DNA of 64,000 nt from positions 372,001 to 436,000 of the forward strand of contig NZ_LNTU01000001.1 in the NCBI RefSeq assembly GCF_001558695.1. The letters are read 5' to 3'. Both the position numbers and the translations under genes were made by a program. Below, piece by piece: positions 56,538-64,000 of this stretch. Under the pieces are notes generated by a model. That model did not search any database. It saw nothing but the letters and a program-made list of their open reading frames with translations, and had not been told where the DNA came from. How positions within the stretch are numbered: position 1 is the stretch's first letter; each line of letters opens with the position of its first letter. This DNA is from Paramesorhizobium deserti. GTDB lineage: Bacteria; Pseudomonadota; Alphaproteobacteria; Rhizobiales; Rhizobiaceae.

Positions 56538-57863
56538 TTACATCTGCGCCGGGCCGACCATCAGGATCGCCGGATTAGCCTCCAGCAGCCGCTTCGCAAC
56601 CGCTTTTACCTGATCCAGCGTTACGGAATTGATGAGGCCCGCGCGCTTGTCGATATAATCGCGGCCGAGGTCCTCCTGCTGCAGGGTCACGAGGGTACGG
56701 GCGATGCCACTCGAGGAATCGAGATTGCTGACGGCATAGGCGCCGATCACATAACTCTTGGCGTCAGCCAGTTCCTCCGCCGTCGGACCGTCGCTTGCCA
56801 TACGGCCGACCTCGTCGCGGATGATCTGGAGCGTCTCCTGCGCCCGGTCCGGACGGGTGGCGGTCGATATCATCAGCGCGGAAGCGTGATCGCGATTGAT
56901 CAGCGACGAGCTGACGGAATAGGCCAGACCACGCTTCTCGCGCACCTCCTTATAAAGGCGCGAGGCGAAGCCGCCGCCCAATATGTGGTTCATGAGATGG
57001 GCGGCGAAGAAATCCGGGTCCTTGCGCGCGACGCCAGGATAGACCAGCGCGAGGGACGTCTGCGGCAGCTTGTAGCTGACGCTGGTGGTGGCGCCGAGCG
57101 CCAGCTTGGCATCGGGAACGGGCGTCAGCTCGGCTTTCTCCGGCAGGCCGGCGAATACTTTGTCGAGCAGCGGCGCGAGTTCCTGCGGGGAGATGGAGCC
57201 GACGACGCCGATGGTGAGATTGTCGCGGGCGAACACCTTGCGGTGATAGGCCAGGAGATCATCGCGCGTGATCGCCATCAGCGATTTTTCCGTCCCCTTC
57301 TCACGGCGGGCATAGGGATGGCTGCCATAGAGCACTTCGGCGAATTTCTGCGAAGCGATGGTGCTCGGGTCGCGTTCCGATGCCTTGATATTGGCGATGA
57401 TCTGCTGGCGGATACGGTCGACCGGCTCCTGGTCGAAGCGCGGCCTGTTGACGGCGAGCGCCAGGAGATCGAACGCGGCCTCGCGGTTTTCCGCGAGCAT
57501 GCGCATGGAGCCGCCGATATCGTCGGCCGTTTCTGAGAAGCTCATCTCGGCGCCGATATTGTCGAGCCGCTCCTGATAAGCATCCGAGGGCAAATCGCCC
57601 GCCCCTTCATCGAACAGCCCGGTCATCAGATTGGCTAGCCCTTCCTCCCCCGCCGGATCCTGCGTCGAACCGCCCTTCCAGGAAAAGCGGATCGAGATCA
57701 GCGGCACGAATTCATCCTGCACCAGCCAAGCCCGGACGCCCTTGGGCGAGACGACCTCCTGGATGGTGACGGCACGAGCCGGCAGAACGAGGAAGAGAGT
57801 GAGAAACAGCGCGGCGGCTAGAGAACGCCCGCACCGACGGAGGAAAAAAGCCGACATCTTCAC
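56538..57863 (-). CDS. M16-family peptidase-like protein, inactive-type subunit
   Basis: Protein of 441 residues with a signal peptide ([17 protein letters not shown]) and an M16 fold. The zinc motif HxxEH is absent: the corresponding segment reads [13 protein letters not shown]. The C-terminal domain keeps [16 protein letters not shown], the residues that bind substrate in the inactive partner of M16 pairs. Start GTG at 57863 with GGGAG seven bases upstream, overlapping the active partner gene. Probably forms a heterodimer with it in the periplasm. Confidence 0.9.
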   Translation of the reverse strand: MKMSAFFLRRCGRSLAAALFLTLFLVLPARAVTIQEVVSPKGVRAWLVQDEFVPLISIRFSWKGGSTQDPAGEEGLANLMTGLFDEGAGDLPSDAYQERLDNIGAEMSFSETADDIGGSMRMLAENREAAFDLLALAVNRPRFDQEPVDRIRQQIIANIKASERDPSTIASQKFAEVLYGSHPYARREKGTEKSLMAITRDDLLAYHRKVFARDNLTIGVVGSISPQELAPLLDKVFAGLPEKAELTPVPDAKLALGATTSVSYKLPQTSLALVYPGVARKDPDFFAAHLMNHILGGGFASRLYKEVREKRGLAYSVSSSLINRDHASALMISTATRPDRAQETLQIIRDEVGRMASDGPTAEELADAKSYVIGAYAVSNLDSSSGIARTLVTLQQEDLGRDYIDKRAGLINSVTLDQVKAVAKRLLEANPAILMVGPAQM

Positions 57864-59401
57864 TGCATCACTCCCTCTGTTCCCCCGTCCGGTGCGGCGG
57901 GCTGCTGCGGCACGATCTCTTGTCCACCGGCACCTTCATCCGACTGCGCACTCTCCGGCTCGACCGCCGGTGGCAGGAGATAGCTCGTCACCGAACGCGC
58001 ATTGACGAGATAACGCACGGCCGCATCCTTGATCTGCTCGGCCGTTACCGCGCGGATGCGCTTCGGCCATTCCTGTATATCCTGAACGGTTCCGCCGGTG
58101 GAAAGCGTCGAGCCATAGATGCGCGCCATGCCCATCTGATTGTCGCGCGAGAAGATGATGCTCTTCAGAAAGCGGTTGCGCGCCTGCAGGAGCTCCGTTT
58201 CGGTCACGCCATCCTTGATGATGCGGGCGATTTCGGCATCAACCGCTGCCTCGACCTCATCGAGCGTGGCCTGCCCGCGCGGCGCGCCATAGACGGAGAA
58301 GATACCGTCATCGAGCGCATCGCCGGAATAATTGGCGCCGGCAGCCGCGGCGATGCCCTTCTTGACGATCAGTTCCTGATAGAGGCGGCTGCGGATCGAT
58401 CCGCCGAGGATCTCGCTCAGGAGATCCAGCGCCTCGGCGTCTCCCGGCTTGGCGTTCTCATAGGAGGGAACCACCCACATCTTGCGAAAGCTCGGCTGCG
58501 TGACGCGCGGATCGTTGAGTGTCGCGGTGCGCCTGGTGCGCTGTTCGGGCTCCTGCGGGCGGATGCGCGGGCCGGGATCGGCACGGCGCGGAACCTTGCC
58601 ATAGGTCTTTTCGGCCAATGCCAGCACCGTCCCGGGATCGACGTCGCCCGAGATCACGAGCGTCGCATTGTTCGGCGTATAGAAGCGCTCATAAAAATCG
58701 GTCGCGTCCTTCAGGCTCAGCTTTTCCATCTCCTGCATCCAGCCGATAACAGGCACACGATAGGGATGGTTCAGGAAAAGCGTGGCGTTCGCCTCCTCGG
58801 CGAGGATCGCGCCCGGGTCGCCGTCGACGCGCATGCGGCGTTCCTCCAGGATGACGTCGCGCTCGGTGTCGACCACCTGTTCGGTCAGGACCAGATTCTC
58901 CATCCGGTCGGCCTCATAGGTCATCACCATCTCCAGCGCCTGGGGCGAGACCTGCTGGTAATAGGCGGTGTAATCATAGGAGGTGAAGGCGTTCTCCTGG
59001 CCGCCGATGGCCGCCACCTTGTTGGTGAATTCGCCCGCCGGATAGGTCTTGGTACCCTTGAACATCAGATGTTCCAGGAAATGCGCGATACCGGATTTGC
59101 CCGGCAACTCGTCGGCGGAGCCGACATGATACCAGATCATCTGCGTGACGACGGGCGCGCGGCGATCGGGGATGACCACGACCTCCAGCCCGTTGGCGAG
59201 CGTGAAATAGCTGACGCCGTCCGTGGTGACGATCTCCGGTTTCCCGGCCGTCATCTCCGGAGGCGCATGGGCCGGCGCCTGCGTTTGGGGCGCTTCAGCG
59301 GGCGCGGCCGTTTGCGCGCGGGCCAGCGCGAGCGGCGGCGCGCACAGCGAGGCGGCCATCATGGTCGAAAGCAGCAGATGTCGGATATTGAAGCTCGGCA
59401 C
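57860..59401 (-). CDS. M16-family zinc metallopeptidase, active subunit
   Basis: Protein of 513 residues. A signal peptide is followed by a Pro/Ala-rich linker, then [11 protein letters not shown] (HxxEH) and the distal glutamate in [16 protein letters not shown], about 75 residues later. Paired with the inactive-type gene downstream by overlap, so a periplasmic heterodimeric peptidase of the PqqL/processing-peptidase type is expected. GTG start. Confidence 0.92.
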   Translation of the reverse strand: MPSFNIRHLLLSTMMAASLCAPPLALARAQTAAPAEAPQTQAPAHAPPEMTAGKPEIVTTDGVSYFTLANGLEVVVIPDRRAPVVTQMIWYHVGSADELPGKSGIAHFLEHLMFKGTKTYPAGEFTNKVAAIGGQENAFTSYDYTAYYQQVSPQALEMVMTYEADRMENLVLTEQVVDTERDVILEERRMRVDGDPGAILAEEANATLFLNHPYRVPVIGWMQEMEKLSLKDATDFYERFYTPNNATLVISGDVDPGTVLALAEKTYGKVPRRADPGPRIRPQEPEQRTRRTATLNDPRVTQPSFRKMWVVPSYENAKPGDAEALDLLSEILGGSIRSRLYQELIVKKGIAAAAGANYSGDALDDGIFSVYGAPRGQATLDEVEAAVDAEIARIIKDGVTETELLQARNRFLKSIIFSRDNQMGMARIYGSTLSTGGTVQDIQEWPKRIRAVTAEQIKDAAVRYLVNARSVTSYLLPPAVEPESAQSDEGAGGQEIVPQQPAAPDGGTEGVMQ

Positions 59402-59467
59402 AGAAAGGCGTCCTTTGAATCGATGAGGCGATGAACCCTGCGGACAGGGTATACACCGCTTCAGGTT

Positions 59468-60031
59468 TCAAGACGGTTCACGCAGCCCGATCAACCGGAT
59501 GACGGTTCCGCCATAGTTGCGTTCGTCGTGCACCGCGAATCGATCATCGAGCGCGAGCACGGCATCCGCCTCCTCCTCAAGCACCAGAAGTGCGTCAGGA
59601 TTAAGCCAACCGCCCTCGGACGCGGAAAGAAAAGCCTTTTCCCCCAAGCCTTTGCCATAGGGGGGATCGGCGAAGACGAGATCGAAGGGCTCCATGGTGC
59701 CAATCGCGCCGAGGTTGCAGGCGTCGCGGCGGAATATCTTGGTCTGGCCCTGAAGGCCGAACGCCTCGATGTTCTCGCGCAGCAATCCCCGCCCCTCCAC
59801 CGATTCCTCGACGAAAAGGCAGGCGCGCGCGCCGCGCGAGATCGCTTCGAGGCCGAGCGCGCCGGTGCCGGCGAAAAGATCGAGCACGCGGGCGCCTTCC
59901 AGCTTTTCGGGAAAGCGATGCGCCAGGATGTTGAACAGGCTCTCGCGCGTCCGGTCCGTTGTCGGGCGGATCGCATTGGAAGACGGCGTCGCGAGCGCCC
60001 GCCCGCGCAGCTTACCGCCGACGATCCGCAT
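59468..60031 (-). CDS. rsmD: 16S rRNA (guanine(966)-N2)-methyltransferase
   Basis: Protein of 187 residues. MRIVGGKLRGR at the N-terminus, VLDLFAGTGALGLEAISRGA (SAM binding) and the catalytic DPPYG are diagnostic of RsmD. The start at 60031 lies inside the end of the rluB-like gene (20-base overlap), consistent with translational coupling. Confidence 0.94.
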   Translation of the reverse strand: MRIVGGKLRGRALATPSSNAIRPTTDRTRESLFNILAHRFPEKLEGARVLDLFAGTGALGLEAISRGARACLFVEESVEGRGLLRENIEAFGLQGQTKIFRRDACNLGAIGTMEPFDLVFADPPYGKGLGEKAFLSASEGGWLNPDALLVLEEEADAVLALDDRFAVHDERNYGGTVIRLIGLREPS

Positions 60032-61601
60032 TTCCGCCGCCGCCCCTCGATCCACCCTTCGGACCGCCCCTGGATGGTCCCTTCGGTCGATCGTTCCGGG
60101 GTCCGCCATTGCGGGGACCACCGCCGCCCGGACCCTTGCCGTGCGGCTTGCCGTCGCGATAAGGACGATCGCCGCGTTCCTCTCTCTCCCGCACCTCGGC
60201 GCGCTCGCGCTTGCCTACGCGCGGTGGACGTGTCGTTCGCTCGCCCTGGGGCCGGTCGCCTTCCGGCCTTTCCCTGCGCTGCGGTCTCGCCTCGCCTTCC
60301 CTGGCCCGCTCCGCGGACGCGGCAGGCCTCGGCCGGCGCGGCTTTTCGGCGCTTTCTTCGGGGACGGACTTCTTGCCCTGCGGCCTTGCGCCCGGCGCCA
60401 TCCAGACATTGGCGCCACGCGACTTGCGCGAGGACGGTTCGGCAGGACGCTCGCCACGCTCCTTCGCCGGTCCGCGACCGCGCGGCGCGGGGCTGGTGCT
60501 CAGGCGCGACAGCGCATCGTCACGCTTTTCATCCCTCGAGCGGCGCGGGCCTTTTGCCTTGCCGGAACCACCAGGACTGCTCGAAATCCATTCCGAGGAA
60601 CGACGGGCAGGACGTTCGCGCGTCTCCGCCGGCGCGCCGGCGCCGCGAACGGGAGCGTTGGAGAATTCGTTCAGGACCGGCGCATCGAAATCCGCGCCCG
60701 ATTCCTCAATCAGCTTCTCGCCCAACTGGTCGCGCAAGGTGCGGCCGCGTATCTCGCGGACCGCGCCTTCCTCCAGATCGCCCAGCTGGAAAGGCCCGAA
60801 GGAGATGCGGATGAGGCGGCTGACGGTCAGGCCCAGCGCACCCAGCACATTCTTGACCTCGCGGTTCTTGCCCTCGCGCAGACCCACGGAAATCCAGACA
60901 TTGGAACCCTGCTCGCGCTCCAGCTCGGCCTCGACGGCGCCGTAGAACACGCCATCGACCGCAATGCCGTTCTTCAGGCCGTCGAGCTGAGCCTGCGTGA
61001 CCTTGCCATGGGCGCGGACACGATAGCGCCGGAGCCAGCCGGTCGAGGGCAGTTCCAGGATGCGCGCCAGACCGCCATCATTGGTGAGAAGCAGGAGGCC
61101 TTCGGTGTTGATGTCGAGGCGGCCGACCGAAAGGACGCGCGGCAAATCCTCAGGCAGCGCCTCGAACACGGTCGGACGGCCCTCGGGATCGCGATTGGTG
61201 GTCACCAGCCCGGCGGGCTTGTGATAGAGCCAGAGCCGTGTGCGCTCGGTCGGACGCAGCGGCTTGCCGTCGACCTCGATGCGGTCGGAGCGCAGCACGT
61301 TGACGGCGGGGCTCGCCAGGACCTTGCCGTTGACCGAGATGCGGCCCGCCGCAATCATGGTTTCGGCCTCACGGCGCGATGCGATACCGGCGCGCGCCAA
61401 CCGCTTGGCGATGCGCTCGCCTTCCTCAGGCGTCGCCTGCGTCTCCTTCAGGCGCGTTCCGGGCTTATCCGGGCGCTTCCCCCCGGAAAAGGATTTGCCC
61501 TTGGCTGGATACGGGCTGTCGCCCGCCCGCCTCGTCCCGTCGGATGGACGCTTGCCAAAGGGGCGTTTGGGCCTGCCGCCCTCGTCATTATCGCTGGTCA
61601 T
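60012..61601 (-). CDS. rluB: 23S rRNA pseudouridine synthase (RluB/RsuA family) with Arg/Gly-rich tail
   Basis: Protein of 529 residues. Basic N-terminal ~55 residues, S4 RNA-binding domain (RIAKRLARAGIASRREAETMI, about 62-120), then the synthase domain with catalytic Asp in VGRLDINTEGLLLLTNDG. From about residue 310 comes ~215 residues of R/G/P/K/E low complexity, including GRGPAKERGERPAE and RGG-like stretches ending GGSRGGGGNADRRR. The family is usually ~250-300 residues, so the tail is a large extension. Its length and repeats vary by nature; the tail likely binds RNA. Confidence 0.9.
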   Translation of the reverse strand: MTSDNDEGGRPKRPFGKRPSDGTRRAGDSPYPAKGKSFSGGKRPDKPGTRLKETQATPEEGERIAKRLARAGIASRREAETMIAAGRISVNGKVLASPAVNVLRSDRIEVDGKPLRPTERTRLWLYHKPAGLVTTNRDPEGRPTVFEALPEDLPRVLSVGRLDINTEGLLLLTNDGGLARILELPSTGWLRRYRVRAHGKVTQAQLDGLKNGIAVDGVFYGAVEAELEREQGSNVWISVGLREGKNREVKNVLGALGLTVSRLIRISFGPFQLGDLEEGAVREIRGRTLRDQLGEKLIEESGADFDAPVLNEFSNAPVRGAGAPAETRERPARRSSEWISSSPGGSGKAKGPRRSRDEKRDDALSRLSTSPAPRGRGPAKERGERPAEPSSRKSRGANVWMAPGARPQGKKSVPEESAEKPRRPRPAASAERAREGEARPQRRERPEGDRPQGERTTRPPRVGKRERAEVREREERGDRPYRDGKPHGKGPGGGGPRNGGPRNDRPKGPSRGGPKGGSRGGGGNADRRR

Positions 61602-61686
61602 GTGGTAATTGCCTTTCAGCGGCGGTAACTAACAAATCGGACAGCTGCACGCGAGCGAAATTTCCGGGAAAGGACATTGTCTCATA

Positions 61687-62181
61687 ATGAAGGGAGACGT
61701 TTCAACGCAGGCGCCAGGAGCCGCCCCGATGCAGATCGCGCTTGAGGAGGCGCGGGCGGCGGCGGGGCGGGGCGAGGTGCCGGTCGGCGCGGTGCTGGTG
61801 CGCGAAGGCGAAGTGCTCGCCCGCGCCGGCAACCGGACGCGCGAATTGAACGATCCGACGGCGCATGCGGAAATCCTCGTCATCCGCGAAGCGTGCACGA
61901 AGCTCGATGACGAACGGCTCACCGGCTGCGACCTCTATGTGACGCTGGAGCCCTGCGCCATGTGCGCGGCGGCGATCTCCTTCGCCCGCATCAGACGGCT
62001 TTACTACGGCGCTTCCGACCCCAAGGGCGGCGGCGTCGAGCACGGCGCCCGCTTCTATGCCCAGCCGACCTGCCATCATGCGCCGGAGGTTTATCCGGGG
62101 TTCAGCGAGGGGGAGGCGCAGGCGCTACTGAGGGAGTTTTTCAGGATGAAAAGAGAGGGGAATAGGGGAATAGGGGAATAG
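61687..62181 (+). CDS. tadA: tRNA-specific adenosine deaminase
   Basis: Protein of 164 residues converting A34 to inosine in tRNA-Arg. Zinc-site motifs HAE (TAHAEILVIREA) and PCAMC (LEPCAMCAAAI), catalytic glutamate within HAE. The start at 61687 is weakly supported; an ATG at 61729 has a better site (AGGAG) and gives a normal core. The last residues are encoded in GGGGAATA repeats. Confidence 0.93.
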   Translation: MKGDVSTQAPGAAPMQIALEEARAAAGRGEVPVGAVLVREGEVLARAGNRTRELNDPTAHAEILVIREACTKLDDERLTGCDLYVTLEPCAMCAAAISFARIRRLYYGASDPKGGGVEHGARFYAQPTCHHAPEVYPGFSEGEAQALLREFFRMKREGNRGIGE

Positions 62182-62188
62182 GGGAATA
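62157..62188 (+). repeat. Octamer microsatellite at the tadA 3' end
   Basis: Four perfect GGGGAATA units, running through the tadA stop codon. An inverse C-rich run (TCCCCTA...TATTCCC) follows within ~40 bases, so the stretch may also fold into a hairpin between the convergent tadA and lipoprotein genes. Confidence 0.85.
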
Positions 62189-62226
62189 TGTCCCCTACTC
62201 ACTTATTCCCTTACTCCCCTACTCCC

Positions 62227-62898
62227 TTACCAAGGCAGATATTCCCGCCAGCTCCTGGTGCCACGCGCGGCAGCCTTGCGCTCGCGCTCCTTCTTGGCCT
62301 CATCCTGGCCGACATCACCGACGGGCGCCGAGGCGGCGGCCTGCCTGTATTCCAGCGGCGGCTCGCTGAGATAGCGCCTGCTCGTCGGCGAACCCGTCTT
62401 GGCAAGCTGGCGCTTGCGCCGGATTTCCGCCGATTCCTGAGCCGACAGATTGGTGCCGCGGGAAGCGCGGTCGGCGGCGCGGCTGTTGGGCGAAGCCAGG
62501 TCCTTCGATGACGAGGAGGTCGCAACGGGACCATCGCCGGCAATCGGCGAGACGTAGTTCGGGTTGTCCTGATTGGCCGTCGCCTCGTCGCGCAAACGCT
62601 TGCGGCGCGCCTCGGGCGATTCCGGCCAGCTCGGGTCACCGGCGCGAGCCACGCTCTCCTGCGGCGGCGGCAAAGCGGTGGCGCGCCCCTCGGCCGGCTT
62701 CACCAGCTCCGGACGGGGCTTGTACTCAATGCGTTCCTTGTTACCGCGCGAACCGAAGGAGGCGATGTTGGACATATCGTCAAGAAGCTGCGCGCCGGCA
62801 GTCTTGTCTGTACCGTAGGTCGGGGAAGAAACGCAGCCCGAAAGCGCAAAGCCGGCGAATACCGCCCCGAAAATCAGAAACTGTCCATTAATCTTCAT
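62227..62898 (-). CDS. Lipoprotein of unknown function
   Basis: Protein of 223 residues: signal peptide MKINGQFLIFGAVFAGFALSGC with the lipobox ALSGC, then a hydrophilic, repeat-poor Ser/Arg/Pro-rich body with several EARRKRLR-type segments. Family not recognised. The start at 62898 is preferred; a GTG three codons upstream is possible. Likely anchored to a membrane. Confidence 0.82.
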   Translation of the reverse strand: MKINGQFLIFGAVFAGFALSGCVSSPTYGTDKTAGAQLLDDMSNIASFGSRGNKERIEYKPRPELVKPAEGRATALPPPQESVARAGDPSWPESPEARRKRLRDEATANQDNPNYVSPIAGDGPVATSSSSKDLASPNSRAADRASRGTNLSAQESAEIRRKRQLAKTGSPTSRRYLSEPPLEYRQAAASAPVGDVGQDEAKKERERKAAARGTRSWREYLPW

Positions 62899-63079
62899 TA
62901 TCGCCACTTCTAACCCGTATCACCAGACTGATCGTTTCAGCCGGTCCACGGCCTCTCCGGCAGCCCTGCCGTAGAAATCCGGCAACTCCATGGCAAGCCT
63001 TGTACATGACCGGAGACAAGGCGGCAATTGCGGATATATGGGTTGTTGCGGATAGATGTTTATGGATTGAACCGTGGCT

Positions 63080-63129
63080 CACCCCCTCTGCCCGGCAGGG
63101 CAGAGGGGGTTACTGTCCCGCCAGCGTTA
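63080..63129. repeat. Single REP-like hairpin with inverted GGCGGGACAG head
   Basis: CCCCCTCTGCCCGGCAGGGCAGAGGGGG palindrome (short form: CCCTCTGCCC with GGGCAGAGGG) followed by CTGTCCCGCCAGCGTT (63113-63128), the inverse of AACGCTGGCGGGACAG. Confidence 0.8.
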
Positions 63130-63141
63130 ACGCGAACCGCT

Positions 63142-64000
63142 TTACCCCGGAAGCCGCCCCAGCGCCTTCAACTCCCTCAGCGCCGCGGCATCGCGGGCCG
63201 AGACGTCGGGGAACTCCGGATCGCTGCCGACGTCGTGGGTGTAGCGCCAGGAGCGGGCGCATTTTTCGCCCGTTGCCCGCGCGGGAACGACCGACACGCC
63301 CTTCACATCGTCCAGCATGAAGGCACCAGCCGGGGCGGGCTCGTCCGTCACCTTGATGTCGCTGGTGATGCAGATCTCGGCGAAATCGAGCCCCTTGACC
63401 GCTTCCTCAAGCGAGGGATCGGTGATGTGAACGACCGGGGCCGCCTCGAGTGACGAGCCGATGCGCTTGTCGGCGCGCTCCAGCTCCAGCGCGCCTGTCA
63501 CGACGCGGCGAACGTCGCGCACCTTGCGCCATTTCGCGGCCAGCGCGTCGTTGCGCCATTCGGCAGGGGTGTCGCGGAACTGCTCCAGATGCACAGACTG
63601 CGCATTCGGATAACGGTCGAGCCAGGCTTCCTCCGTGGTGAAGGGCAGCATGGGGGCGAGCCAGGTCACTATCCGGTCGAAGATGTGGCGCACGGTGGCG
63701 AGCGCCGCCTTGCGGCGGATGCTCGACGGCGCGTCGCAGTAGAGCGCATCCTTGCGGATATCGAAATAGAAGGCCGAAAGCTCGACCACCGCGAAATCCA
63801 TGAGCGCGCGGGTGACGCGCTTGAAATCGAAGGCGTCGTAGCCGGCGCGCACGATCTCGTCGAGCTCGGTCAGGCGATGCAGCATCAGCTTTTCGAGTTC
63901 CGGCAGGTTGGCATAGGCGACCGCCTCGCCCTCGTCATGGGCGAGCGTGCCGAGCATCCAGCGGATGGTGTTGCGCAGCTTGCGATAGGCATCGATATTG
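63142..64000 (-). CDS. ileS: Isoleucyl-tRNA synthetase (3' part, truncated by window edge)
   Basis: C-terminal ~286 residues of IleS: the segment [14 protein letters not shown] starts the anticodon-binding domain, followed by the helix bundle ([16 protein letters not shown]) and [14 protein letters not shown]. The C-terminal zinc ribbon is degenerate: GEKCARSW holds a single cysteine and no CxxC partner follows. Frame continues beyond the right end of the window. Confidence 0.95.
   Translation of the reverse strand, partial: NIDAYRKLRNTIRWMLGTLAHDEGEAVAYANLPELEKLMLHRLTELDEIVRAGYDAFDFKRVTRALMDFAVVELSAFYFDIRKDALYCDAPSSIRRKAALATVRHIFDRIVTWLAPMLPFTTEEAWLDRYPNAQSVHLEQFRDTPAEWRNDALAAKWRKVRDVRRVVTGALELERADKRIGSSLEAAPVVHITDPSLEEAVKGLDFAEICITSDIKVTDEPAPAGAFMLDDVKGVSVVPARATGEKCARSWRYTHDVGSDPEFPDVSARDAAALRELKALGRLPG

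Noticed and set aside
59769-61628. A 619-codon open frame on the plus strand opposite the rluB-like gene
   Set aside because: It is the mirror of GC-rich coding sequence; its translation is Arg/Ala/Pro-rich without family features, whereas the minus strand encodes clear S4 and synthase domains.

Overview
The window is a chromosomal segment of a high-GC alphaproteobacterium of the order Rhizobiales (Hyphomicrobiales). The evidence is a Ros/MucR zinc-finger regulator, the lipid A/Kdo block lpxK-waaA-DUF374-DUF4170-cysQ-pmbA next to mutL, the NAD-dependent formate dehydrogenase set fdsGBA-fdhD-fdsD, and many intergenic palindromic repeats. The genus cannot be fixed from the sequence; the Phyllobacteriaceae/Brucellaceae/Rhizobiaceae neighbourhood is most likely. 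No rRNA, tRNA, CRISPR array or transposase was seen.

Layout. 0.1-1.5 kb: exported alpha/beta hydrolase divergent from an OhrR-type regulator, with a duplicated operator. 1.6-2.9 kb: preQ1-I riboswitch, a truncated queC remnant, then queD and queE. 2.9-5.0 kb: DapA-family aldolase and lldD-like dehydrogenase. 5.2-9.1 kb: exopolysaccharide polymerase-like membrane protein, secreted beta-helix protein and mucR. 9.3-10.4 kb: orphan RecA/DnaB-like ATPase and a 34-residue membrane peptide. 10.4-18.9 kb: sugar-type ABC transporter with two GMC oxidoreductases and an SDR. 19.1-26.5 kb: LacI-controlled divergent catabolic locus (aldehyde dehydrogenase, enoyl-CoA hydratase, CoA transferase, Gfo/Idh/MocA enzyme; DUF993 protein on the other side). 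26.9-29.2 kb: GatCAB-type PTS permease. 29.6-38.7 kb: OFA-family transporter, formate dehydrogenase operon and its LysR regulator. 38.9-41.0 kb: BLH/DUF442 protein, small membrane protein, glutaryl-CoA dehydrogenase. 41.3-43.9 kb: AT-rich accessory islet with a PD-(D/E)XK-like nuclease gene and a partner, followed by a hairpin-rich GC block. 43.9-64 kb: housekeeping genes (queF, mutL, lipid A/Kdo assembly, cysQ, pmbA, a CPA2 antiporter, patatin, a pair of M16 peptidases, rsmD, rluB-like, tadA, a lipoprotein and the 3' end of ileS).

Connections. queD/queE and the distant queF belong to the queuosine precursor pathway; queC, the step between them, survives here only as an N-terminal stub behind the riboswitch. 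The LacI regulator appears to control both its own promoter and the DUF993 promoter, because a palindromic operator sits inside the -35/-10 spacer of each. The formate operon carries a LysR-type box upstream of fdsG.

The least conventional items are the queC stub under a preQ1 riboswitch, the AT-rich two-gene nuclease islet with its adjacent structured GC block, a complete sugar PTS with hairpins between its genes, and several families of dispersed inverted repeats, one of which keeps its hairpin through compensatory changes.
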